DNA of 64,000 nucleotides from Neobacillus vireti (lineage in GTDB: Bacteria > Bacillota > Bacilli > Bacillales > Cytobacillaceae): contig NZ_LDNB01000013.1 in assembly GCF_001026695.1 (NCBI RefSeq), positions 62,001-126,000 on the forward strand. The letters are read 5' to 3'. A program made the translations under genes and the position numbers. Of this stretch, positions 17,589-25,831 are shown in pieces. The notes beneath the pieces were generated by a model. The model was not told the DNA's origin, did not search any database, and saw only the letters and a program-made list of their open reading frames with translations. Positions within the stretch are counted from its first letter, which is position 1. The number at the start of each line of letters is the position of its first letter.

Positions 17589-18514
17589 AGAGTGCCCTAG
17601 TGCCTCGGCTTTTCGCACGTTCGGGCACTATGAGTCTCTCAGAGTGCCCATGTTACACCGTTTTTCGTGTGCTCGGGCACTGTAAACCGCTCAGAGTGCC
17701 CATGTTACACCGTTTTTCGTGTGCTCGGGCACTGTAAACCGCTCAGAGTGCCCATGTTACACCGTTTTTCGTGTGCTCGGGCACTGTGAACCGCTCAGAG
17801 TGCCCATGTTACACCGTTTTTCGTGTGCTCGGGCACTGTAAACCGCTCAGAGTGCCCATGTTACACCGTTTTTCGTGTGCTCGGGCACTGTGAACCGCTC
17901 AGAGTGCCCATGTTACACCGTTTTTCGTGTGCTCGGGCACTGTAAACCGCTCAGAGTGCCCATGTTACACCGTTTTTCGTGTGCTCGGGCACTGTGAACC
18001 GCTCAGAGTGCCCATGTTACACCGTTTTTCGTGTGCTCGGGCACTGTAAACCGCTCAGAGTGCCCATGTTACACCGTTTTTCGTGTGCTCGGGCACTGTG
18101 AACCGCTCAGAGTGCCCATGTTACACCGTTTTTCGTGTGCTCGGGCACTGTAAACCGCTCAGAGTGCCCATGTTACACCGTTTTTCGTGTGCTCGGGCAC
18201 TGTGAACCGCTCAGAGTGCCCATGTTACCCTGCTTTTCGTGTGTGCGGGCACTGTAAACCGCTCAGAGTGCCCATGTTACACCGTTTTTCGTGTGCTCGG
18301 GCACTGTGAACCTCTTAGAGTGCCCATGTTACACCGTTTTTCGTGTGCTCGGGCACTGTAAACCGCTCAGAGTGCCCATGTTACACCGTTTTTCGTGTGC
18401 TCGGGCATTGCCAACCTCTTATTGTGACCGGCCATCCATTTTTTTCGCTCGTTCGGGCACAATCAACCTCTTATTGTGACCGGCCACACGATTTTTACAC
18501 TCGTTCGGGCAAAA
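17589..18514. repeat. About 18 tandem copies of a 52-bp hairpin-forming unit (locus H)
   Basis: Units begin at 17589, 17641, 17693 and every 52 bases to 18473; the last runs into the moaD stop codon. Units 2-12 and 14-15 are almost identical; 1, 13 and 16 are diverged; 17-18 have a different stem. Each unit has AGTGCCC and GGGCACT arms and inner ACAC/GTGT arms around a T-rich loop. Units 3-15 alternate between GTAAACC and GTGAACC, giving a 104-bp higher-order period. In 17-18 both arms change together (ATTGTG with CACAAT), preserving pairing. No unique spacers, so not CRISPR. Confidence 0.95.
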
Positions 18515-18748
18515 TCAGCCGCCGCTCACAGGCGGGATAAACGCAATTTCGTCGCCTTCGCCAATGATTTCATCGTTCCCAGCAAACTCTTCATTGATTG
18601 CTGTCATCACGGTTTCCATGCGCGGTAAATCATACTTTGCCACAAGCTCATCCTTAAACTCAGCAACTGTTTTTCCACCGGCATCCAACGTTAAAAACTC
18701 CACACCGACCGCATCGCGCAAATGAGCAAAAAACAATATCTTATTCAT
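18515..18748 (-). CDS. moaD: Molybdopterin synthase sulfur carrier subunit
   Basis: A 77-residue ubiquitin-like sulfur carrier ending in SGG; the terminal Gly-Gly is thiocarboxylated by MoeB. FIPPVSGG is the family C-terminus. It overlaps the end of moaE by eight bases, indicating translational coupling. The 52-bp array begins right at its stop codon. Confidence 0.94.
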   Translation of the reverse strand: MNKILFFAHLRDAVGVEFLTLDAGGKTVAEFKDELVAKYDLPRMETVMTAINEEFAGNDEIIGEGDEIAFIPPVSGG

Positions 18749-19208
18749 TCAGATCACCCTCCTCTGGCTTACCGCTCGGGTAGGCAACGGTCTCTAATTG
18801 GTTGCCCATCCATGATTCGCCGTCTTCCCAATGCTCTTTCTTCCAGATTGGAACGATTTCCTTAATCCGCTCAATTGCATAGCGGTTCGCTTCATAGGCA
18901 TCGGCACGGTGCGGTGTCGACACAGCAATCACAACCGCGATATCGGTAATATCTAAGCGCCCGACCCGGTGGGTAATCGCAACCTGAGAACCGGCCCAGC
19001 GCTCCTCAATCTCCGCGCCGATCTGCTCGAGCTTCTTCACCGCCATTGCTTCATACGCCTCATAGATTAAAAATAACGTCTTTTTGCCGTGCGTTAATTC
19101 GCGGACCGTCCCAATGAAGGTAGTAATCGCACCGGCTTCACGCTGGACTACCTTATCAATCACAGCCTGAATCTCAATCGGTTCCTTAGAAATTTCGTAC
19201 ATCTTCAT
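18741..19208 (-). CDS. moaE: Molybdopterin synthase catalytic subunit
   Basis: Inserts sulfur into precursor Z with MoaD to make molybdopterin. 155 residues. GAITTFIGTVRE, the HRVGRLDITDIAVVIAVSTPHR core and the PIWKKEHWEDGE motif with its catalytic lysines are present. It is followed directly by moaD and preceded by the locus I repeats that separate it from the long moeA. Confidence 0.95.
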   Translation of the reverse strand: MKMYEISKEPIEIQAVIDKVVQREAGAITTFIGTVRELTHGKKTLFLIYEAYEAMAVKKLEQIGAEIEERWAGSQVAITHRVGRLDITDIAVVIAVSTPHRADAYEANRYAIERIKEIVPIWKKEHWEDGESWMGNQLETVAYPSGKPEEGDLNE

Positions 19209-19214
19209 GATTTC

Positions 19215-19460
19215 ACCTCTTCGGCCCTCGCATTACGCGTGGGGTAGTTGACCAAAACTAGCCAATTCTATTGCATCCATTTACCTCTTCGTTCCTCGCA
19301 TTACGTCCAGGGTAGTTGACCAAAATTGCCAAATCCATCGCATCCATTTACCTCATCGTCCCGCGCATTACACGTGGAATAGTTGACCAAAATCAGCCAA
19401 ATTTCTAGGATCCCTTCGACATTTGGGGTCTAGATACTAGTAATAGTGGGGTAGTCGACC
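19215..19460. repeat. About 68-bp degenerate repeats, core GTAGTTGACCAAAA (locus I)
   Basis: The core occurs at 19244, 19312, 19379 (ATAG variant) and 19451 (GTAGTCGACC), spaced 68, 67 and 72 bases. CATTACG, CATCCATTTACCTC and AGCCAA also recur. It lies between the long moeA and moaE and abuts the moeA stop codon. Confidence 0.82.
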
Positions 19461-21386
19461 TCAATCAGCCAAACTCTTAAGCTCTGCATTTCCAACGACT
19501 TCGTAGCCGCCGATTTTTTCAACCTGCTCGCGGAAGGCTGCTGATTGAATGATCTCTACGAGCAGCCGGCCGTGTTCACTTTCAAAAAAGCTGCGCTTCA
19601 TTACTAAATCGTATTCCTCGTCGGCAACCGGAACAAAGTCTAAGCCCATCGCTTTTGCCGCTGGATAAATCCCAAGACCGGCGCCGTTCCCATCACCGTT
19701 CACTTCCGCTGCTACCGCTAAATGGGAAAACATTTCTCGGTCATAGCCGGTAATCGCTTCCGGCTCCAAGCCCGTTTCCTTCAGCAGCAGATCGAACAGG
19801 ATTCGAGTGCCGGCGCCTTTTTGCCGGTTGACGAAGTTTGCATCGGTCCTGACTAAATCGGTGACAGCGGAAATCTCAAGCGGATTCCCTTTTGGCAGAA
19901 TCCAACCTTGCTTTCTTTTTAAAAATGGATAGAGAATAACGTCTTGTCCGGCTAAAAGTTTCCTTACATATGAAATATTATATTGCTTTGTGTCTGGGTC
20001 AAGCAAATGAATGCCCGCTACATGGGCCTCGCCCTTACGAATCGCCATGATCCCGGCCATACTGCCGACATGCGAAGAGACAATCTTCATGTCGGTCCGC
20101 ACCCGTTTCAACTGTGACGATAACAAGTCAATCGTTAAATCGTGGCTGCCGGAAAACACGATCGCCTCCTTGATCTCCTCAAGCGGGCGCAGCAATTCGA
20201 CCTCAGCGAAATCTCCCTGCTCATAGCCAATGATATTCGGCGGCACAATTAACAGACCGTCTGCCCTGACATAGGACATCGTGACCCCCGCTGCTCTTGT
20301 TAGCGGGTTGGCGACAAATTGTCCATCCACATAGCCGATATTCATTCGGACAAAATCCTCAGCACCCATTGACGACACAATCCGGCGCCCAAGCTTGACG
20401 GTTACTTTCTGACGCTGCGGTACTGGAACCCCTAAGTATTGACAGACAAGGGGCTGGACAAACCACTCTAAGGCAAGATACGCGGAAACAGGATAGCCTG
20501 GAACACCAACGACAATTTTTCCATTTATTTTTCCTAAAACAGTTGGTTTTCCGGGCCGTGCGGCGACCCCATGGGTATAGACCTCGCCAAGTTCGCCGAT
20601 AATGTGGACCGTAAAGTCCTTCCTGCCCGCCGAGGAGCCGGCATTAATTACAATAATATCCGCGGTTTCCGCAGCCTCCAATAACACTTCTTTAATCTTT
20701 TCCGGCTCGTCCTTCACGATGGAATGGAGCCTAGGCTCGCCGCCCCAATCCTTAATGAAACCGGAAAATACCGTGCCGTTAAATTCAATAATTTTTCCTG
20801 ACGACAGTGCAGCACTCGCCTCTACCAACTCATTGCCCGTTGGGATGATCGCCACCACTGGTTTTTTGACAACAGGAATAACCAGCTGCTGGGCGGCAAG
20901 CAGTACACCTAAATCCGCCGGCCGTAACTGATGTCCCTGTGGAAAAAGCATTTCCTCTTGAACAATGTCCTCGCCAATCGGGCGGATATGCTGCCAAGGG
21001 GTGGCAGGTTCGATGATTTCAATCGTTTCTTCGTCGACGACATGAACATGTTCAATCATAATCACGGCATTGAACGGCGAGGGAATCGCATTCCCTGTGT
21101 CGACAAAGCAAAAATCCGCTCCGATTTTCAGAAAAAGTGGATTTTGCTCATGGGCTTGATAGGTACGTTCCGCGACAACAGCAATCCCATCCATCGCCGA
21201 GGCGTGGTAGTGCGGCATTGACACCCGGGCAAAAATCGGCTCGGCAGTCACACGGCCCAAGGCTTCAGCGACAGCAAGATGCTCTATCTCCGGGGTCAGC
21301 CTGGAAGCAGCAAGAATTTCTTCCCTGGCCTCGGCGCGGGGTTTATCTTCTAAGTAAATTTTTCGCTTGTACGGTGTTTGATTCAT
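19461..21386 (-). CDS. moeA: Molybdopterin molybdenumtransferase fused to a substrate-binding domain
   Basis: The N-terminal 405 residues are a complete MoeA (PHYHASAMDGIAV, IPTGNELVE, NAGSSAGRKDFT, GVPGYPVSAYLALEWF), which inserts molybdenum into adenylylated molybdopterin. Residues about 415-635 form a binding-protein-like domain closely resembling the effector domain of the regulator at 13851 (KGNPLEIS, RQKGAGTRILFD, GYDREMFSHLAVA, GLDFVPVADEEYDLVM). It is the second of two adjacent moeA genes. The appended domain may deliver or sense molybdate; that is inference. ATG start. Confidence 0.9.
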   Translation of the reverse strand: MNQTPYKRKIYLEDKPRAEAREEILAASRLTPEIEHLAVAEALGRVTAEPIFARVSMPHYHASAMDGIAVVAERTYQAHEQNPLFLKIGADFCFVDTGNAIPSPFNAVIMIEHVHVVDEETIEIIEPATPWQHIRPIGEDIVQEEMLFPQGHQLRPADLGVLLAAQQLVIPVVKKPVVAIIPTGNELVEASAALSSGKIIEFNGTVFSGFIKDWGGEPRLHSIVKDEPEKIKEVLLEAAETADIIVINAGSSAGRKDFTVHIIGELGEVYTHGVAARPGKPTVLGKINGKIVVGVPGYPVSAYLALEWFVQPLVCQYLGVPVPQRQKVTVKLGRRIVSSMGAEDFVRMNIGYVDGQFVANPLTRAAGVTMSYVRADGLLIVPPNIIGYEQGDFAEVELLRPLEEIKEAIVFSGSHDLTIDLLSSQLKRVRTDMKIVSSHVGSMAGIMAIRKGEAHVAGIHLLDPDTKQYNISYVRKLLAGQDVILYPFLKRKQGWILPKGNPLEISAVTDLVRTDANFVNRQKGAGTRILFDLLLKETGLEPEAITGYDREMFSHLAVAAEVNGDGNGAGLGIYPAAKAMGLDFVPVADEEYDLVMKRSFFESEHGRLLVEIIQSAAFREQVEKIGGYEVVGNAELKSLAD

Positions 21387-21401
21387 TTCCCTGATGCCCC
21401 C

Positions 21402-22634
21402 TTACCGTGACGGAATCACAGGTACATATTCACCCTGTGATACGCCTTCTTTTTCTGAACTAATCTCAACAATGCCATCACTTTTTACCAATGTTGTAAT
21501 TAAGCCTGATTTTCCGATAATCGGCTCGGCCCACCAGTCGCCGTCCTGCTCAAACAAGCGGACACGGATATAATCCGACCGTCCTGGTGAGGATGGAATG
21601 TTTTTCGTTATTTTTGCAAAAATTCGCTCCGGCTTCCGTCCGAGGACTTCACCTGTTAGCGTCCGCAAAATCCGCTCACCGAACAGCTTAAAAATAATCA
21701 TCGCCGAGGCCGGGTGTCCCGGCAAGCCAATCACCGGTTTTCCATCTGCCACTGCTAAAATCGTCGGTTTCCCCGGCTTGATTGAAATCCCATGAACGAA
21801 CACTCCAGGGTCGCCTAAGGATTGGATCACATCGGTTGTATAGTCCTTGGCCCCGACAGAGCTGCCGCCGGAGAGAATTAAACAATCGCATTGCTGATAA
21901 AGTTCAAACGCCTTTTGCTGGAATTCAGCAAAGTCATCCTTAACAATCCCGCCGTAAACAACCTCAACATTCCAATCGCTCGCAAGTCCGGCAATCGTTA
22001 AATAGTTAATATCGCGGATCTGCCCCACTTGAAGTGTTTCTGTTTGATAGGGGACAATTTCGTCGCCGGAGGAAAGGTAGCCGGCTGTTATTTTTCGAAA
22101 AACGGTTACATGTGTAATTCCTAACGAGGCGAGTGCCCCTAATTCCTGGGGTCGAAGCTTCGTACCGGCCGCCAGGAGAATTTCCCCTTCGCGAATGTCT
22201 TCGCCCTTTCGGATGACATTTTCCCCTGGGGCTACCTGCTTGTACGTATTGAGGAGATCCTCTACGTCTTCACAGTGTTCAATCATGATGACGGCGTCGC
22301 TGCCTGCCGGAAGCATCCCGCCGGTGGGAACATAAACGGCCGTCCCGGAGCTGACCGTCATAGTCGGAACCTCGCCCATGTGCACTTCCCCGGCAAGCGC
22401 TAAAAAGCCGGGCATCGATTCGGAGGAGCCATACGTATCCTTCGCCCGAACAGCATAGCCGTCAACCGTTGAGCGGTCAAAGCCGGGGACATTTTCCTCA
22501 GCAATCACCGGCTCGGCAAGAATATAATGAAGCGCCTTGTCAAGCGCCCGCGTTTCTGTTTGCTTAATGGCCGGTACTTGCTCCGCGATTAAGGCAAATG
22601 TCTCTTCCACTGTTTTCACTTTGAAAAATTGCAT
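21402..22634 (-). CDS. moeA: Molybdopterin molybdenumtransferase
   Basis: A standard-length (410 residue) MoeA/gephyrin-like protein: DRSTVDGYAVRAKDT, IEHCEDV, SSGDEIV, SGGSSVGAKDYT and LPGHPASAMIIF. AAGGAGG precedes the ATG. It lies 20 bases after mobA and 15 bases before the long moeA, so the three are cotranscribed. Two MoeA proteins side by side may differ in metal or step. Confidence 0.94.
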   Translation of the reverse strand: MQFFKVKTVEETFALIAEQVPAIKQTETRALDKALHYILAEPVIAEENVPGFDRSTVDGYAVRAKDTYGSSESMPGFLALAGEVHMGEVPTMTVSSGTAVYVPTGGMLPAGSDAVIMIEHCEDVEDLLNTYKQVAPGENVIRKGEDIREGEILLAAGTKLRPQELGALASLGITHVTVFRKITAGYLSSGDEIVPYQTETLQVGQIRDINYLTIAGLASDWNVEVVYGGIVKDDFAEFQQKAFELYQQCDCLILSGGSSVGAKDYTTDVIQSLGDPGVFVHGISIKPGKPTILAVADGKPVIGLPGHPASAMIIFKLFGERILRTLTGEVLGRKPERIFAKITKNIPSSPGRSDYIRVRLFEQDGDWWAEPIIGKSGLITTLVKSDGIVEISSEKEGVSQGEYVPVIPSR

Positions 22635-22654
22635 GGTTCCTTTTCCTCCTTAGC

Positions 22655-23251
22655 TCAATCCGCTTCGGCCCACTTTTTGGCATCTTCATATTCATTTGGG
22701 TGATTCATATTGAAAAAAACTCGTTCAAGGTCATGTTGGCTATAAGTCTGGAGCTCGCTTTCTGTTACGTAGAGAACATGTAAGCGGTCAAGCAGATGTT
22801 TCATCCGCAAACTACCTTCTTCGATACTCTTAGCTGCTTCTCCTGCTACTTTTTTATGAAAAACAGCAAATAACGGGTGCTGTTTGCCATTGATGACAGG
22901 GATGACGGCATCATAATGGCCGCAAGCATGGACAAGTGCCTCGGCGAGCTCGACGGAAATAAACGGCATATCACAGGCGACGATAAAATTCACATCGTAA
23001 TCAGAAGCTGTTAAACCTGCATGAACACCCGCCAGAGGGCCCATTCCCGGATAATGGTCCGGGATCATTTTCATTTCTAAAAATTCATAGGTTTCAGGTT
23101 CATTGGTTACGAGAATTATATCATCAAAGAGCAATTTAAGCGCATCGCAGGTTCGTTCAATATTGGTTTTCTCGTTTATCTTTAACAGGGCTTTGTTCGT
23201 GCCCATCCTGCTCGACTTTCCGCCTGCTAAAATAATCGCGGCAGCTTTCAT
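22655..23251 (-). CDS. mobA: Molybdenum cofactor guanylyltransferase
   Basis: Attaches GMP to Mo-molybdopterin to make the guanine dinucleotide cofactor used by formate dehydrogenase. The nucleotide-binding signature AIILAGGKSSRMGTNKALL is at residues 5-23; VACDMPFIS is the metal site. 198 residues, normal length. Fifteen bases after fdhE. Confidence 0.95.
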   Translation of the reverse strand: MKAAAIILAGGKSSRMGTNKALLKINEKTNIERTCDALKLLFDDIILVTNEPETYEFLEMKMIPDHYPGMGPLAGVHAGLTASDYDVNFIVACDMPFISVELAEALVHACGHYDAVIPVINGKQHPLFAVFHKKVAGEAAKSIEEGSLRMKHLLDRLHVLYVTESELQTYSQHDLERVFFNMNHPNEYEDAKKWAEAD

Positions 23252-23265
23252 GTAAAAACACCCTC

Positions 23266-24075
23266 TTAATTTGTCTCTTTTTTTTCACCGATCACATGAT
23301 ACCCATTCTCCTGCGCTACAAAATCCAGATGAATCGAGTTCAAATCGAGTAAAGCAGCGGAGGGCTGGCTGATATATTGTCTTGTATCAATAATTTTAAT
23401 ATAGCCATGGCAAGTACCGCAAACCTGTATTTGCGAAACCGCATCGCCTTCAATGGTGAGAAATTGGATTGTCTTATGGTCTTCATTGCCGCAATGTGAG
23501 CATTCGAGACGCTTGGCATGCCAGTGAGCAAGACAGCGTGGGCAATGGATGACCTTTTTGCCTTCTTCTTTCAGTGTTGCTAATCTTACTGGTTCGCCGC
23601 AAACAGGACAGCCTGCCCCAGGGTTTGAATGATGAATTTCGTGCTGGACCTTTTCAGCGGTCAATTGTAAGTAGGGACGAAGGGCGGTTTCTGCGAGGAA
23701 TTGCGGGATCCATCCTTCTAGGCCGTGACAAGCAGCAAAGCTGGCAAAATAAACATGATTAAACGCAAACGCCTCTTCAATCCAGCGAATTGCTATTTCT
23801 TCGTTTAGCAGGCTCTCGATGCCTGAAAGCTTCGGCTCAAGTTCAGGATTGCTGTTTATAAGGATGGCACTTATTTCCTCTATCCACTGTTGGAATAGTG
23901 AAATTTCAAAATCAATAGCCGTAAGTGCGGCTGCAGGCACTCCTGCTTCCATGGCCGCTTTATCAAGATTGGGCCTAATTATTTCCGGGTTTAGCTGTTG
24001 CTTCCACTGTTCCTGAAGCTGGACGATTTTCTTTTGCAAATCCTGGTATTCTTTTGAAACAACGGATTTAATCAT
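23266..24075 (-). CDS. fdhE: Formate dehydrogenase accessory protein FdhE
   Basis: An assembly factor for the iron-sulfur and molybdenum centres of respiratory formate dehydrogenase. Four CxxC motifs (CPVCGEP, CPRCLAHW, CSHCGNED, CGTCHGY) in the C-terminal half are the family rubredoxin-like hallmark. 269 residues. It is the first gene of the fdhE-mobA-moeA-moeA block, separated from fdoI by a terminator and the locus B repeats. Confidence 0.93.
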   Translation of the reverse strand: MIKSVVSKEYQDLQKKIVQLQEQWKQQLNPEIIRPNLDKAAMEAGVPAAALTAIDFEISLFQQWIEEISAILINSNPELEPKLSGIESLLNEEIAIRWIEEAFAFNHVYFASFAACHGLEGWIPQFLAETALRPYLQLTAEKVQHEIHHSNPGAGCPVCGEPVRLATLKEEGKKVIHCPRCLAHWHAKRLECSHCGNEDHKTIQFLTIEGDAVSQIQVCGTCHGYIKIIDTRQYISQPSAALLDLNSIHLDFVAQENGYHVIGEKKETN

Positions 24076-24108
24076 CGTTGTCGCACCTCTTTTTAGGGTA
24101 TTTTTTTG

Positions 24109-24202
24109 ATTCGCTGATATATTAGGTAGATTCGCTGATAAAACTTAAAATTCGCTGATATATTGCTTAGATTCGCTGATAAACTGTTAATATTCGCTGA
24201 TA
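24109..24202. repeat. 21-bp tandem array, core ATTCGCTGATA (locus B)
   Basis: Five copies start at 24109, 24130, 24150, 24171 and 24192 (spacings 21, 20, 21, 21). Spacers are A/T-rich and unrelated. It lies beyond the fdoI terminator and before fdhE, with the core reading TATCAGCGAAT on the transcribed-gene strand. Confidence 0.92.
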
Positions 24203-24242
24203 AAACCACATTCTTCTAGTTAAACCTGTTTATTTTAATGGA

Positions 24243-24270
24243 AATGGCTGTCACAACAAAGACAGCCATT
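24243..24270 (-). terminator. Terminator of the fdoGHI operon
   Basis: AATGGCTGTC and GACAGCCATT arms around an eight-base loop; the T-run on the minus strand is weak, so some readthrough into fdhE is possible. Confidence 0.6.
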
Positions 24271-24294
24271 CCCTTTTGACTATAAATTTAAATA

Positions 24295-25008
24295 TCAGGC
24301 ACCCTTTTTACGCTTTGGATCATCTAAGTCAGGGAAGTTGCCCTTTTTCACTTCTTCGTCATACCAGTCGCCATAGTGGCCTTTTGCCCACCAGGCAGGA
24401 ACTTTTCCGTTAACTACGCCGGAATAGCCTGGTCTTGAGTGTTTATGAACGACAGATAGATAGACGTGTCCAACGATTACGGCAATTCCTAAACCGAAAC
24501 CAACGTTATGAAGGAAATAGCCCCATTGCACAAGTGCTCTTGGAAAGAATTCAGGGAACCACATCGTGAAACCTGATGCAATAACCAAGATCGCACAGAA
24601 AATCTGGATCACCGAGTTTATTTTTTCTCCAGCGTTAAAGAAGGTTTGTTTTATATGCTTAAACTTAAAGCCGAATAATTCTTTAACGAATTCACTGAAG
24701 AATTGAAGGTCGCGCTTCTTCCATGTGATTAATTCTTTCATCCATTGGAAAAAGAACTTCGGACTAAAAATTAACAAGATGAAGGTTGGCATTATAAATA
24801 CTACGGCGAAAATTCTATGCAATAGCCGTGCCATGGCCGGACCGCCAAGAACTGGATAGAGCCAGTTAAAGAAGTCGGTATACATTGGCAGGGCCGTGAT
24901 GTAAAGAGCAAAGAATGCAAGGCCATTGATTGCGTGTGCCCAAACGAACGCCTTTGGGAAGCGGCGCACCTTTACATTCGCTTTTGGGTGCTTTTGATAA
25001 TTACTCAT
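24295..25008 (-). CDS. fdoI: Formate dehydrogenase cytochrome b556 (gamma) subunit
   Basis: The membrane subunit that passes electrons from formate to quinone. About four helices; heme-ligand histidines are in WAHAINGLAFF, LHRIFAVVF and IVGHVYLSVVHKHSRPGYSG. I start at ATG 25008, which overlaps the fdoH stop codon and has GGAGGTGG upstream; a longer reading frame to 25104 lies inside fdoH. 237 residues. Third gene of fdoGHI. Confidence 0.92.
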   Translation of the reverse strand: MSNYQKHPKANVKVRRFPKAFVWAHAINGLAFFALYITALPMYTDFFNWLYPVLGGPAMARLLHRIFAVVFIMPTFILLIFSPKFFFQWMKELITWKKRDLQFFSEFVKELFGFKFKHIKQTFFNAGEKINSVIQIFCAILVIASGFTMWFPEFFPRALVQWGYFLHNVGFGLGIAVIVGHVYLSVVHKHSRPGYSGVVNGKVPAWWAKGHYGDWYDEEVKKGNFPDLDDPKRKKGA

Positions 25009-25831
25009 GGCTGCCACCTCCATCTTCTGCGTCATTACCCGCTTTTTTACTAAAAAACTTATTAGCGACAAATGCGCCGACAACCGCCATCGTGGTGGCA
25101 CCAATCATTGCTTTCCCGATTGGCTGCGCATAGTCCTTCCATAAAACAGCTGAAGTAGGGACTTTCGGATTTTCAGGAAGGCCGTACACGCTTGGCTTTT
25201 CTGCCAGCACGTAAACCGTATGCGTACCGCCAACGCCCTGCGGATTATAGACCATGGCATTCGGGTAACGATCCTTAATTTCCTTCACACGCTGCTCTGC
25301 TTTTTGGATCATGGCGTCTTTATCGCCAAACTCCATTGCACCCGTGTGACAGGTTGTTACGCATGCCGGCTGTAGGCCCTCTTCAATTCGGTCCGTACAC
25401 ATCGTACATTTATGAGATTTGCGATACTCTTTGCCGTTTTTATCCTTGTATGTCTTTAAAGAAATCACTTCAAATGGACAGTTTTGAACACAGTAACCGC
25501 AGCCAACACACTTGTCTTGATCAATGACAACTGTTCCATACTTCGTATAACTGATCGCATTTTCAGGACAAACCTTTTCACAGGCAGCATCAGAACAGTG
25601 GAAGCAGCTAGAATGACGGAACAGGTAGTCTAAATCGCCTTTGCCATTTTCATGCTCGATGTACTGCAGGACATTCCATGTATCTGCTGTTGTTTTCGCA
25701 TGTGATTGCACACTGCCAAGGAATTCCGTCGGCTCCGCCGGCAGGTCGTTCCAGTTTTTGCAGGCCACCATACAGGCACGGCAGCCGTCACACTTTGTGA
25801 CATCGACATATTTCACATATTCTTTCGCCAT
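25001..25831 (-). CDS. fdoH: Formate dehydrogenase iron-sulfur (beta) subunit
   Basis: An electron-transfer subunit with four [4Fe-4S] clusters: CDGCRACMVAC, CFHCSDAACEKVC, CVGCGYCVQNC and CTMCTDRI with later CVTTC. A C-terminal membrane helix (about residues 232-252) anchors it beside FdoI. 276 residues. Its ATG overlaps the fdoG stop codon by one base (TAATG). Confidence 0.95.
   Translation of the reverse strand: MAKEYVKYVDVTKCDGCRACMVACKNWNDLPAEPTEFLGSVQSHAKTTADTWNVLQYIEHENGKGDLDYLFRHSSCFHCSDAACEKVCPENAISYTKYGTVVIDQDKCVGCGYCVQNCPFEVISLKTYKDKNGKEYRKSHKCTMCTDRIEEGLQPACVTTCHTGAMEFGDKDAMIQKAEQRVKEIKDRYPNAMVYNPQGVGGTHTVYVLAEKPSVYGLPENPKVPTSAVLWKDYAQPIGKAMIGATTMAVVGAFVANKFFSKKAGNDAEDGGGSHE

Noticed and set aside
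17589..18514. CRISPR array
   Set aside because: The whole 52-bp unit is repeated with no unique spacers, and no cas genes are nearby.
18291..18540. ORFs inside the 52-bp array
   Set aside because: 52 is not a multiple of three, frames shift each unit, and there is no ribosome site.
24243..24295. GGTGTCAGGCACC-type repeat near fdoI stop (ATCAGGCACC)
   Set aside because: It is the coding end of fdoI and matches only by a few bases.
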